A stretch of 64,000 nt of DNA from Beroe ovata (Eukaryota; Ctenophora; Nuda; Beroida; Beroidae): positions 189,479 to 253,478 of the forward strand of contig CAMPET010000071.1 of the NCBI GenBank assembly GCA_946803715.1, written 5' to 3'. This document shows positions 37,228 through 49,800 of the stretch, piece after piece; the stretch's first letter is position 1, and the number at the start of each line of letters is the position of its first letter. The translations under genes were made by a program, and so were the position numbers. The notes under the pieces are model-generated. The model was not told the origin of the DNA, ran no database searches, and saw only the letters and a program-made list of their open reading frames with translations.

Positions 37228-40012
37228 ATGACTACACAAGTAGAAGACATTGTTTCATTATCACCACTTCTATGCCCATCTTGCAAAAAAAGTTTTTCAG
37301 AGCCAAGACTTCTTCCATGCCTGCATTCAATCTGTTTTGAATGTTTGAATAAAGATAAATCCAGGTACATGTCCCTTATATTGAACTAATCTACTTAAAC
37401 TGACAAGTCATCAGCATGACAACATTTTGTTATATTGTACCTATTGAGACAATCTTATACTTTACTCCATCTTCAGATTGATCTGCTTTCTAATACTGGT
37501 GAAAAATCTTAGGGGAATCATTTCAAACTCAATTATTCTCTACTATATTCTGTACTATTATTGTACAATGCAAAATTGCATTTTCAGGTGTCCCATATGT
37601 TGTTTTGCTGTCCCCCCTCTTCCAGAAATTCCAAAGGATTTGCTCACCAATTACTTGATGTCAAACAAGCAGACACTAGAAGGAATGTGTTGTGCCAATT
37701 GTGACAAGTCCCATGTTATAGAAAGCATGCTTTTCTGTAATACCTGCAGGTATTAATGGGGATTTGACTCTTCGATTACAATCTCAGTGCTAGCTCCACA
37801 TTCGCAATCAACTAAAAACCCAGCACAGTAAGAGTATGTCTTTAAGGATTTATATAAGTTGCATAATGAACTTTAATTTCAGCCAACCATTATGTAAGGG
37901 CTGTAGAGATTCAACTCATTCTGCAAAGATGTTCTCTAAGCATGATATTGTGGATATTCTTTCTAAAAGGCTCAATAAGCAGAGACTATGCTTGATTCAC
38001 GAAGAACCATTCATCATGTACAATGCGGAAGATAAGGTATGATATTTTCGTGCCTCTCATTCTTGGCTCCACCAGTTATATTATATCAGTTGATTAATAT
38101 ACATTAATTTCAGAGTTTGGTCTGTATAAGCTGTTTTCGTGAGATAGGCCTTTCTAAGAGAACGCATTGTGTGGACATTGAAACTGCTCATGCAACAGTA
38201 CAAAATGCTCTTAGTAAAAGTATTGAGTATAGCAACACCACCTTGGCGTCATTATCACAATTGCTAAGTGAATTGGATCATGCTATTGACGAAACCAAAG
38301 ATAACTCTGATAAGGTTCCTACTATATTATAGTTGGGTACATAAGATATGCTATTATCAGATATCATAGTTTACAGTATGTGAAATGTGAATGATGGTAA
38401 TTTCAGAGGTTGAAGGAGATTGAGCACACCTACCAAAGCATAAGGTCGGCAGTTGATGTGTGTAATGATCGCTTGATAGCAGATGTTTCGGACCGAACCA
38501 AGACCTGTCTCTGGGCGCTCAAAGAGAAACAAGACAAGTTTAGACAACTACTCCCGATGATGAAAAGCATGCTGAAAGCGACAGAACTTTTCACTTCAGT
38601 TTCAGATAGGTATAATACATCACTTTAAGCGTCTTTCGAAGATTTTTGTCCACCGTTCCGACTCCCGAGATTGGATTCCAATTTCCAGCCGAATTTTTCT
38701 CAGGTTCGACTTGGTCGAGTTGGGTACATATGTGATAGAGAGACTCCAGTCTCTTAACAGTAAAGTGACCCAAGTTCAAACTATGATAGTTTCGGATAAT
38801 GAGTGAGTAACACTGATTCGATGAAACATGGTAGATGCGTCGATTAGTGTCATGTTCATGATGACAGTTGGTGACACTCGACAGTAGCTGACTCCCTTCT
38901 CTCAAAGTATCAATTAATTATACCGTGCTCTCTAATTAAGGAGCAGCTGGCGTCGAGTACACTCACTCACTCAACCTCACACACACACACTCACACACAC
39001 ANGAGTGTATGTCCATGATAATAGAGACCATTTTCTGTCGGAATACAGTGTATGTATACCACTCCATCGTGGATTTGATTATTCAATCTTAAGTCATGTT
39101 GACTACTTCACGGACCCCTATTGTCACCGGGGCCGTTTTGTCTGACTCCACGTCCAATACTGCTCTCATATCTGGGGCATATAAAGGACCTGTTCTCATG
39201 TAATCGCTGATTATCAGACACGCCTACTACTAGTAGTAAATGTGTTCTATTACAATACCACCAGACGTGGCTCTCTGTGTGTGACCGGGTATATCGGCTT
39301 ATTCTGCTGTGTTATTGACATCAAAGTATGTGCTGTGGTGAACGCAGTTGGATATGCAAAGCTACTGTGTGGGTTTACTGTGTTACACTGTGTCCGTATC
39401 GACTTCGTGTGTCAGCGTAGACTTCGCGCGTGTGTAAGTAAGTGTAGCAGTATCTATTCAGTGCGCAATGGAATCATTTTGAGGAACTGACTTATGGAAG
39501 AGGTGTAATCCTGCAATCTTACTCTCATAAAATGTAATATTCCTTCCCAAAATCGTTTGACGTTAGTTAGCGATAATTAGTATCTGCAACTATTAACTTG
39601 TGATAGCTGTGGGAATGATGTTCATTGTTTCTGATTAAAAACAATTAGCATTCCGAAGTTAGATATCTACCAGTGAGGCCCTGGTTATGTGTGTGTGTGC
39701 GACCTGCGACGTGTGTGTGTATGATCGAGTAGTACTCGCCCATACACATTACACACGCACTAACATTTAAGTTTAAGTAGTACGATTGTCATAATAAAGG
39801 TACATTTATCCGTGCCCCGGGCGATAATTAGACCAGCTAGATTTGCAAGATACGATACAACTATCATGGGTACAATGTACATTGAACATTGCATCTATTG
39901 TTCAACCCATGATGTGCTGATTGTTGATACCTACATCATTTGTCGTTGAGCTTACTGCTTTGGTTCAGCTGTCACACACACAAAAAAAACAAACATATAG
40001 ACTCAGAACAAA

Positions 40013-40050
<38 letters not shown>

Positions 40051-43000
40051 AACATACAGACTCAGAACGAGCACACACACACANACACAAACAAACATAC
40101 AGACTCAGAACAAACACACACATACACAGACAAACAAACATACAGACTCAGAGCAAACACACACACACACACACACTCACACACATTTCAGGCAGATTGT
40201 ACCTACAAGCTACCTGTAGAGAATCTGTATAGGTATTAGGTGCAATGTGCATACTGTATAGTGTATACTCCGTCCTTATGTTGATAACACAATGTTATCT
40301 CTTCAAATTTTGATCGAGTGAATTGTGTATTTGTGATTTGTCACACCTTTCGCCTAAATTCACTCATAGTAAATTTAGCACATCTCCGTCACACACATAT
40401 CCGTCAAACAAATCGTATGAAATGTTTAAATATGTTACCATATCGGCATATCATGAAAACCCTGATATAGCGACGAAAAGTGTCAAGTCAAAAGGACTTC
40501 AGGGTTGTCAATAAAATCCAACTTGGTAGACCTATCGTATTGTTTTGTTACTGTCATGTATATCGTTTATGTTTCGTGCATAGTGTACATTGTACAATGT
40601 ACATCGTAGACTTGGGTACAATGCAAGCCGCAATATATCATATGGAGTGATGGACACGCCCTATTTCCAACAGTCAGACACTATTGGTAGTTCCGAAGTT
40701 TACGGTATTTCTTGACCATTATTCCATACTGAAACATAAGGTGAAGACTATCACTAAGAACATCACTTACCAGAGCTCATCATCCTCACAGAATAGTAGA
40801 GCAGAAAGTACTCATTATACACTACAGCCTGTGTGTGCGTGTGTACTGTGTGTGTTCCGGTATACATCACTCCATTAGACTACCTCCTGGTTGCTATGAC
40901 GACACGCTGAAAACCCCTCCCCCACTCTCATTTCTTATTTCTCAGAACACAATTAGGTGCATGATCAGAACCCATCATTCACTCAGTATTATAAAACATG
41001 AGATCTGTAATTGTCAGTAGATCAGTCATAGTAATTGCGCGAGAAGAAATGCTCGCGCAGGAAACACTACTACTCGATATTCAGCATATATTATCATGAA
41101 TATAAGGCACTCAATGAGGAAGTGTAATGAATATTGTCGAATTTTGAGAATTATCGGTCGACTACCAAATGCGGTGACCGTCATTTGCGGTATTCTTCAT
41201 TTCATCCTACGATTTACGAGTCGCAATTTCGAGAATATAAGCCGTTTTAGCGTATGTTTATGATCTTACAGGGAAATCTATTGTATTTTGACCTACCTCA
41301 AAAGTGAAACGATTTCAAAAACAGAGTAGTTGCTGTTAGAAAGATTTTCGACTCTCCCAGTCCAAGACTACCCACAGACACACATGCACATACACACGTC
41401 ACACACACACTACACAGTACACTACACAGTACACACAGACACAGACCACTCACAGACACACAGACACATACACTCAGAGACACACATTACACTGTACACA
41501 CATACACAGACAGTAGACACTAGACACATACACACAGAGACACACGTCACACACACACTACACTCTACACACATACACAGACACACACATACACACACAN
41601 TCACACACACACACACACACACTACACAGTACACTACACAATACACACAGACACAGACCACCCACTCAACACAGAGACTCACGTCACACACACTACACAG
41701 TACATACAGACACAGACCACTCACAGACACACAGACACATACACTCAGTGACACACACTACACTGTACACACATTCACAGACAGTAGACACAGACATACA
41801 GAGACATACACACGTCACACACTCACACTACACAGTACACACATATACACTATACAGACACACTATACACAGTGTTTAGTGTGTCTGTAGTGTATAATAC
41901 ACATACAAATACACAGACACACACACACACACACACACATTATTCCCAGGATATTGGACTGTAGGAAGGAGTTTACAGAGTGTTTGGGTCTCACTCTGTC
42001 TGATAAGAAGCTCCCAAATGCTGACAAGCTACACAGCAGTATCAGGGCAGAGCTGATAGCCTATCATAGGGGCATATCGCACAGGTAAAAATGTACAGTG
42101 TACATAAGGTATGAAACTTGTAAAATGTGTACAGCTTGTACTGTGTGCACTGTTCAGTGTACCTACTACCTACTACCTACATAACTTGTGATCGATTGCT
42201 GTGTTATGCTAAGCCCTTAGGACTGTTCTGGTAGCTTCGCACTACGCAAATTGCACCTCGATTGCTGGTTACTGTAACCAGTATTGAAGACCACTATAAT
42301 AATCACACTCATTTGCTGCATAGTGATTTACAGTTCGTGATTGCAGCATAATCGCTCCCTAATCACCGCATTATTCAATGCAATAACTGTCACCAATTAT
42401 CATAATTATGCATTGGATTATGCGAACTTTACAGCTCATCAAAGTAGTAAGCGCTGAAAAGGTGGCATGGTTGCTTAACTGATCATACGGTGCTAAGATG
42501 ACACCGTATCTATAATGACACCAATTATTCCATTCATCAGTTCAGGGCTGGAATCCACGTATGCCAAACAGCTAGACTCCAAGTCGGTCCATATAGAGGA
42601 GCTACATCGATATCTGAACACCTACAAGAATCAGGTAGATTGTCAATCGTGTCATTGACACCATCTTATTGACTCCTTTCTCCAATTTATTTTCTGATTT
42701 TCTTTTCAACCTTTTTTGGACAATGTTTTCTCTTTTTCTCTCCAGATGCCAAACATAAATCTGTCTCATCAGTGGATATAATTAATACGACCACTCTAGT
42801 TTACTCAATCACATGCTGTTACCAGTAAATGGATCGTAGTAGAGCGTTGCCATCATTCAACATCTAGATGGTATAATTACATCTCTTATACAGTCAGAGA
42901 ATGGAATATTTTTTGTTTCGCGGAGTTTTATGTTTTTCAGAGGTTGAAAATGTTTTACACTCTGAGTATAAGGTTGTGTGTTATACTCACTATTATCCCC

Positions 43001-44392
43001 TCAACTCTCGCTGTCGAGGTGTTATCAGTAATGTTATACCAAGTGAAACATCAAATTGAGCGATTCGTCATGGCCCGTATCACATTAATACTGCGCCAAT
43101 GCCACTACAGTTTTTAACGATGAAATCCGAATTTCCGTCTTAGTGATCAGTGCTGTAGCCTTTAACAGCGTATGTGTTGAACCAATGGTTCATCCATTAC
43201 CAAGAGAACCATCCGTTAAGCCGTTAGATACCAAGTGTCCTTGCACGTGTAACTAGTTCCTATACCTACTACCTAGTAGTTACTACACTGGTTAGAATTA
43301 CCTATCTCTCTCTACAAACTGCTCAGTGTCCCTATCTCTATACAAACTGCTCAGTGTCCCTATCTCTCTACAAACTGCTCAGTGTACCTATCTCTCTAGA
43401 TACAAGAGCTACACCGTGACATCACGATACGGCGCAGCTCGGCCGGCGCCAACAAGACTGCTGCCCTGACCAAGAACTGCGAGGACTTGTTGGAGATAGT
43501 CACAACACAGACCACAGAGTTGAAACAGTTGCAGCCCCTCCTCGAGAATAGCTGGAAGGAAACGCTGAACAGTGTGGTGAAACAGCAGGTTTGTTATCAC
43601 GTGATGGACAGAGCAAATTTGTTAGTACCTAACGACAGAAGTAACAATAGATATAATAGCTCGGCAAGTGAATCACTTGCCGAGCTATTACTTGCGATGC
43701 GCATCACTTCAAGTGATGCGCATCGCAAATCGCGCTATCCTCACTCCTTCAGGATTCACAAAGTGCACAAGTCCGGTTATTATTGCCACCCTTGACACCC
43801 CCTCAGGAACGTTACAAAGACAGACTATCAGTAGTTGAACGTATCAAGAACGAGACACAATACCTGATAACGTTTGTAAAGCAGTTGACACCCTTCATAC
43901 ACAACTACAAGGCGGTGTCAGATAAGATACATCCTAAACTCGGTACAAGTAGCAGTGTCGGAATGGATGGACAGAAAATCAACAGTATGAGTCAGGTATT
44001 ATATACTTGTCTTCGAACGTAGCACAACGTACAGTGCATGGTACCTACCATGTGCTTGGTGTAGTTACCGATTCGGTGTAGTTGCTTTCAACTAATCACA
44101 AACAGCGCAATAAGTCTATGAAAATGTAAGACATGAACCTGATTATAATCATAATTGTGTAGTTGCCAGTTGTCGTCTGATGATGGTTATTTCATGAATT
44201 CCTCCTCAGATAATTCAAACGATAAACGAGATCACGCCGGATTCCGATCAGCGGATTGCTGCGATAGAGCAAGCACAGCGAGAGAAGTCCGAAACGAAGA
44301 AGAACCAGAACGCGCTGGAGAAGGACCTGCTGAAACAGAAGGGAAAACTGCGGTCTGTTGTTAACAGCAGCGAGGATTTGTCTCTGCTGTAG
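37228..44392 (+). CDS. RNF207: RING finger / B-box protein, RNF207 ortholog, 11 exons
   Basis: Exons 37228-37364, 37588-37749, 37883-38036, 38114-38314, 38407-38609, 38704-38802, 41950-42084, 42541-42634, 43400-43588, 43807-43995 and 44210-44392 join in frame into 581 residues. The RING is C3HC4: CPSCKKSFSEPRLLPCLHSI then CFEC and CPIC. B-box-like zinc ligands follow (CANC, CNTC, CKGCRDSTHSAKMFSKHDIV; then CLIHEEP, CISCF, HCVD). The rest is coiled coil, with a conserved C-terminal block (YLITFVKQLTPFIHNYK). The vertebrate protein is a cardiac E3-type factor that modulates the HERG channel; this copy implies an older role. Exon 5 uses an unusual GTTCCT donor before it. The 3.1-kb intron 6 is filled with CA repeats. 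The 11-exon model ends at TAG 44390-44392. Confidence 0.93.
39985..41935. repeat. Extensive CA-rich microsatellite tract in RNF207 intron 6
   Basis: Degenerate CA and CAGACA repeats at about 39985-40190 (repeating ACAAACATACAGACTCAGA) and 41375-41935 (repeating ACACAGTACACTACACAG and CAGACACAGACCACTCACAG). There are single N joins at 40084 and 41600, plus one at 39002 next to another CA run. The apparent long reading frames across the tract are repeat artefacts. Confidence 0.9.
43654..43728. repeat. Twin perfect hairpins in RNF207 intron 9
   Basis: Two abutting palindromes, each with 18-bp perfect arms and one central base. The first is TAATAGCTCGGCAAGTGA (43654-43671) with its mirror at 43673-43690. 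The second is TTGCGATGCGCATCACTT (43692-43709) with its mirror at 43711-43728. One C separates them. No mismatches are present, suggesting recent origin or selection for pairing. Confidence 0.95.
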
Positions 44393-44838
44393 GTAGGAGT
44401 GAAGCGTGAGGTTGACTCGGGTTAGTAATAATAATGTGACTAATTATTTCATTTATTTACTCAAACTCAATTAAAACTTTATTCTTCTGCATGGTTTTGT
44501 TATTCGCAATTCTCTATTTGATTCTATGACTTTTGCTAAGATCTTCGATGTACAACTCCCTTGTTTACTACATCCACATGGATTGTATTATATTTGCTCT
44601 GTAAATAGTTTTTTAAATTTATCTTTTGTATAACAAATAACATGATAAAATACATTCGTAATACAACCCTAACCTTTCATTGTCCACTCTTGCTGTTAGT
44701 CTCCATAGCACTAAAAAACAATTTGATCGCCTGTTCGATCCACACAACGTTTCTTGATACCAACATTCTGGGCATATTCTATTCGATGAAGCAATTTCCC
44801 ACTTTCCATAACAATTCTCATTCCATCATAGCTGCATT

Positions 44839-45864
44839 ATGGAAGAGGAAGACTATGAATATGAGCCGAACATCAAGAACATTCTAGAGCAAAGTGAACT
44901 AAAGTGGATATTTGTTGGAGGTAAGGGCGGGGTTGGTAAGACCTCTGTCAGTTGTAGTCTGGCAATGCAGCTCGCCGCTAGACATGATAGCGTGCTCCTC
45001 ATTTCCACCGACCCGGCGCATAATATAGCAGACTCGTTTGAGCAGCAGTTCACTAGGACTCCCACCCCAGTAAAGGGAGTTCCCCACCTCATGGCCATGG
45101 AGGTGGACTCGTCCCCTCCAGAGGAGGGAATTGAGGAGATATTCGCTGATCCGTCTAGTGAACAGCACAACTTCATGAAGAATCTAATGAAAGATGTGGT
45201 GGGGAATTTGCCCGGCTTAGACGAGCTTATCGCGCTGGTTAACATTTTCAAGATTGTTGACACCCACAAGTTTGAGGTGGTTGTATTTGACACCGCTCCG
45301 ACAGGACACACTCTACGTCTTCTATCCATCCCGCGATCCATTGATAAAGTGCTCCGACAACTAATTCAGATGAAGTCATGGGTTGGTGGTCTGGTTAACA
45401 CCATGTCAGGGTCACTGGGGATTAACGCATCGGTCAACATGGACCAGTTGGATGAACTGTTGCCTGTGGTGGAACGTCTCAACATAGAACTCAAGGACCC
45501 TGATGTGACGACCTTTGTTTGTGTGTGCATCCCCGAGTTCTTATCTCTGTATGAAACAGAGCGACTCATACAGAAACTCACTGCGCTAGACATTGACACT
45601 CACAACGTGGTGGTGAACCAGGTTGTTTACCCTGACAAGGATAAAGATGGTATCTCCTGTGGATTGTGTGGATCAAGAGCTAAGATGCAGGTCAAATACT
45701 TGGATCAAATACAGGATTTGTACGAGGATTTTCATGTGATCAAGATGCCACAAATGCCATGCGAGGTAAAGGGCGTGCCGATGCTCAGAAAGTTTGGCGG
45801 GTTTTTGGTCGATCCCCCAAATATGGAAGTAAATTCTGTGCATGACCTTGTTAAGAATTTGTAG
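44839..45864 (+). CDS. GET3: GET3/TRC40 tail-anchored-protein targeting ATPase, intronless
   Basis: 341 residues in one exon, a typical length. The deviant Walker A loop GGKGGVGKTSVSCSLA starts near residue 27; switch-like motifs STDPAHNIADSF and VVFDTAPTGHTLRLL follow. The zinc-binding CxxC is CGLC at residues 274-277 (DGISCGLCGSRAKMQVKYL), which bridges the homodimer. GET3 captures tail-anchored membrane proteins released from ribosomes and delivers them to the ER receptor in an ATP-dependent cycle. The start ATG at 44839 gives the normal acidic head MEEEDYEYEP. The gene starts 446 bp after the RNF207 stop on the same strand; the spacer between them is AT-rich and shows no gene. Being intronless among intron-rich neighbours is notable but the protein is highly conserved. 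Confidence 0.97.
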   Translation: MEEEDYEYEPNIKNILEQSELKWIFVGGKGGVGKTSVSCSLAMQLAARHDSVLLISTDPAHNIADSFEQQFTRTPTPVKGVPHLMAMEVDSSPPEEGIEEIFADPSSEQHNFMKNLMKDVVGNLPGLDELIALVNIFKIVDTHKFEVVVFDTAPTGHTLRLLSIPRSIDKVLRQLIQMKSWVGGLVNTMSGSLGINASVNMDQLDELLPVVERLNIELKDPDVTTFVCVCIPEFLSLYETERLIQKLTALDIDTHNVVVNQVVYPDKDKDGISCGLCGSRAKMQVKYLDQIQDLYEDFHVIKMPQMPCEVKGVPMLRKFGGFLVDPPNMEVNSVHDLVKNL

Positions 45865-46830
45865 TTCCTTGTAACGTACAGTTCGGTGTATCATACAGTA
45901 TGTACGTTCATACCGTTTACATGCCGTGGTTTTGATATGTCCAATTTTTGACAGTTAGGATGATAAAGGATAAGCTTGAACATCTACTTATCAGGCTGGG
46001 ATGTCGAGTGACTGGGAACTATTGCTCGGCTTAGTATGAATCCCACGTGATATAATGGCCCTCTTTGGTCAAACGTGTAGCGATGTATAGATATTATAGT
46101 TGGAATATGTTGCTGGTCAATTTCTGTCCAATTTCATTCTCATCATATCTCTGAGTATATACTGAACAATGTGCAGTTGTATAGTCTGTGTGTACTACCT
46201 GACTGCAAGTCATCACTGCCTCGAATGACAATCATCACAGCAACTGTTTCAAGGGTGAATAATTCTATTGTAGCTGGTGATATACGTCCTTTGGCACCTC
46301 TAAACGGCAATTATATCGAGTCATTATAAAGTAGCCCTTCTGAAATGGTTCTGTACTGTTATGACCCGTTGTTTTATGCATCTTGAAGGCGTTGAATGCG
46401 AACGTGTTATCAATTTTACGCTGCATATTCAAAGGAGGCAGGAGTGACGAATGTTACAGCTGGTATTTGGGACATAATTCCAGTTTGGTATTAGTAGCGC
46501 GCCATGACAATTTTATAGGATGTGCGCATCTGTTTTCACGCGCGTTTGTATAGCAAGCACGTCGCTTTGATTTCGTGACATCATTTTAACTTACGTTGTT
46601 TTTCGCGAAATGTACTGCAGTGATGATAAATGATAGAAGAAATTAGAAATTTCCTGATTATGAGGTGACGTTTGATAAGTGCAACAGTGATTTAAAAACT
46701 TGAGAACTAAGACTTCCCATAACGTTTCCCACCACATCTAGCTCACTGGTATCTAGTGTTCGATTCCAATTCCGCTCTAACATTACTTCTCCAAACAGTA
46801 GCATCAGCCAATGACGCGACATGTCATGGC
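45865..46830. other. Intergenic GET3 to SIDT
   Basis: About 1 kb with no gene seen. It includes the GET3 3' UTR and the SIDT promoter. Moderately GC-rich patches occur near 46495-46560. Confidence 0.6.
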
Positions 46831-49800
46831 ATGACGTGGCTACTCCTCATATGCCTTATCCTCTCCTCTCCTCCCTCCTCATCATCTGCCATCCCTGATG
46901 TCATTGCTGCCAACCTCTCCCAGACCATTACTGCGAATGTAACCGCCACGTTCCAGAAGAGTTTCTTCTTCCTCCTTGACTCAGATATTGTAACGAGGAA
47001 ACCTGTGCGGATATCTGCTAAAGCGCTCAATGCAACTGTGAGAAACCCTCTGATTGTCACTGCCAGGCAGATATTAGGGGTGACTTCCTTCACTATTCCT
47101 CTCAATGACCAGGGATATCAAGTTTATAGCAGGTAGAACACCATTATCGGCACCCAATTATCTCAATTCCCGTATCTTCTCGTTTCCACACCGCATTTAA
47201 TACACTTCATCTTTTGGCAACATGTTTTATCTCAGAGTTGCACGTACGCTATGTCCACATTGGAACCTGAAGCCAGCAGGAGATGTCCCGCTGTTTCTTG
47301 CTATCGATGTTTCGTCCAGTGACAACGTACAGCGAGAGTTCCAACTCAGGGCAGACTATGTGGAAAACTTCAAACTTTTAGAGGATCAGAAGATATCTGC
47401 CAATGTGACTCCCTCTACACCCATGTATTTCAAATACTCCTTCAAAAACAAGTGAGGACGAATCATTCCTATGACAATTTGTCCACTTTTACTGCCTCAA
47501 ACCCTCAATTGAATGATTTAAGCCTCAAATTGTTCAGCAGGCTAAAGGGACCGGTTTTGGTCCGGGTCGAGTCAGATTCAGACACTTGTGCCACAATATC
47601 CATCCAGAAGAATATCTGTCCGATTCACGACCTGAAGTACGATATTGAGTATGATGGCATGTTCCAAAGTATGACCCGTCTAGCGGCTATCACTGTGACA
47701 CCAAGTTTTGCGGTAAGTTAGTATCCCCGGCGAGCGATGGCAGTTATTTCAACATGTACCATTTATATCATGTACCATTTATACTTGCGAAGTTATTCAC
47801 TATTTTGTATACCTCGCAGGATGAGTTCATTGTTCATTGTTCAGGATGAGTTCATTGTTGTGGTTGTAATCCACCCTACGAATTACACGTGTGAACATTT
47901 GGGTCACGAGTTACTTGATTCCATCAAGATAAATCCCAACTCTAACAGCACAATTCCGGATCCGAGCAGGACGGAAACGTATAATAAGTGAGTATAGTAC
48001 GGGTGCATTATTTCCACCTAGATCTAGTTTCGTGTCATCTTCATGTAGCTCGGAGTATTTTTTGAAATTTTAACCTTTCCCAGTATTAAGAACGTGATAA
48101 TATCCGTTGAATCGACCATGACATATCGAGAGTACATCTTCCCAACCCTGATCAGTGTTGGTTTACTCCTCATCATCTATCTTCTCGCTTATGTTGGAAC
48201 TATCCTAGAGACGGAGAAGTATGTGTATTGTGCAGATTCATATCTAAATCTTACTTGTGTATCCCTATGCACTTTGCATTATTCCCAATACCCAACCCAT
48301 ACACCTCTAGAGTATAGATAAGACTTTGAACAAGTGCCATAATATTGGATATCGCCATTCGCCATGTTTATTCGCTCAATGATAGATGATTTTATCCAAT
48401 TAGGGCCTAATTAACTCGATATTACCCCACACTTCACCAGGTTTATCAGAGGATTCAATATCGAGTTTGAGTACACCACTCTGTCTGAGGGAGATGAAGA
48501 AGAAGCGGGGGTAAGTGGTTGTCATGACAACGTGGAAGTCTTGTGAATCTCATATTCTTTTTTTTGAAAATTTTTCATTAGATATAATTGATGTGATACC
48601 TACTAGATGAAGCTTTTTTCCCGTCAGGAAATCGCAGCATCGGACGACATCAAATCACCCTCGTATGGAGCCACAACGCAAGACAATCCAGTGTTGTCAC
48701 GTGACCAAAACGTGTTGTCACGTGAACAACGCGTATCTTCACGTGCCGAATACCAGCGTCACAAGACACAAGACAGTCTCGGGAGTGTCGATTACTGTGA
48801 CGATCTAAACGAGGTTGCGGAAATACGGCGATCAAAAGTCGAGCTCACGGTGGCGGACTTGAGTTGTAATAGTAACGAGTACAAGTACCGACTCTACCAG
48901 TGGAATCTGATTCCCATTGCGATATTCTACGCGCTTCCTGTTATACAGCTAGTGGCAGGTGTGTAATGTTTCTCATTTTTTGTATTTATTCTCAAATTGC
49001 ACGTGCAACGAAACATGAAATTTCGGAGTGGGATAAGATTCCACTTTTAAAGTTACATTAAGTGACGTGGGATTTAAAGTTACATTTATTGAAGGTTTTA
49101 TTGTGTATCGTCACAGGTATTCAGTTGATTGTTCACTTCACTGGTAACCAAGATATTTGCTACTACAACTACCTGTGTTCTCGACCTCTGGGCGTGGTTC
49201 AGCAGTTCAACAATATCTTCAGGTTGTTATTTCTATTTTACTTGATCAGTTCAATATCACTGCGTCTTTTGATTGATTGAATCACCCCGTGGGCTGATAT
49301 TGGAAGTACATAAAATATCCACTATCTAAAAAAATGCATATATAAAAATTTATGGTTCTGATTATGGTAATCTCATTATTCGCAGTAACTGTGGATACAT
49401 ACTTCTCGGTCTTCTGTTTCTACTCATTGTTAAACATCGCGATACAAAGTATCAAGCCTCGATAAAGGAAAAACCAATTCTTGGAAAGAAGTAAGTTGCG
49501 AATGAAAGACCCCAGATTTTCAAGAAACAAGTTCCAGAGTATTTACTCACACACACTCTGCACAGGTATGGGTTACCTCAGCATAATGGAATCTACTACT
49601 CTGTGGGATTTTCTCTATGTATGGAGGGACTGCTGTCAGGTAAATTGCCATACTCCAGATATCAATGCATTCCGACCATCTTAAATTAGAGATCCACTTT
49701 TTTACAGTTCACCCATTCGTAGAATTGTTGTTAATTTGTCCCCGGTCAAAATGTGTGTTACTATGTGTGTCATGAGTAACCCCCACCTCTCTCTTTCAGC

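Noticed and set aside
39242-39490. 82-codon plus-strand frame in RNF207 intron 6
   Set aside because: Lies in an intron with repetitive TGTG composition and no splice sites in phase with flanking exons.
41298-41890. Long overlapping reading frames in the CA-rich tract (Cys/Val and Thr/His repeats)
   Set aside because: They are translations of microsatellite on both strands with no domain, splice logic or composition expected of a protein.
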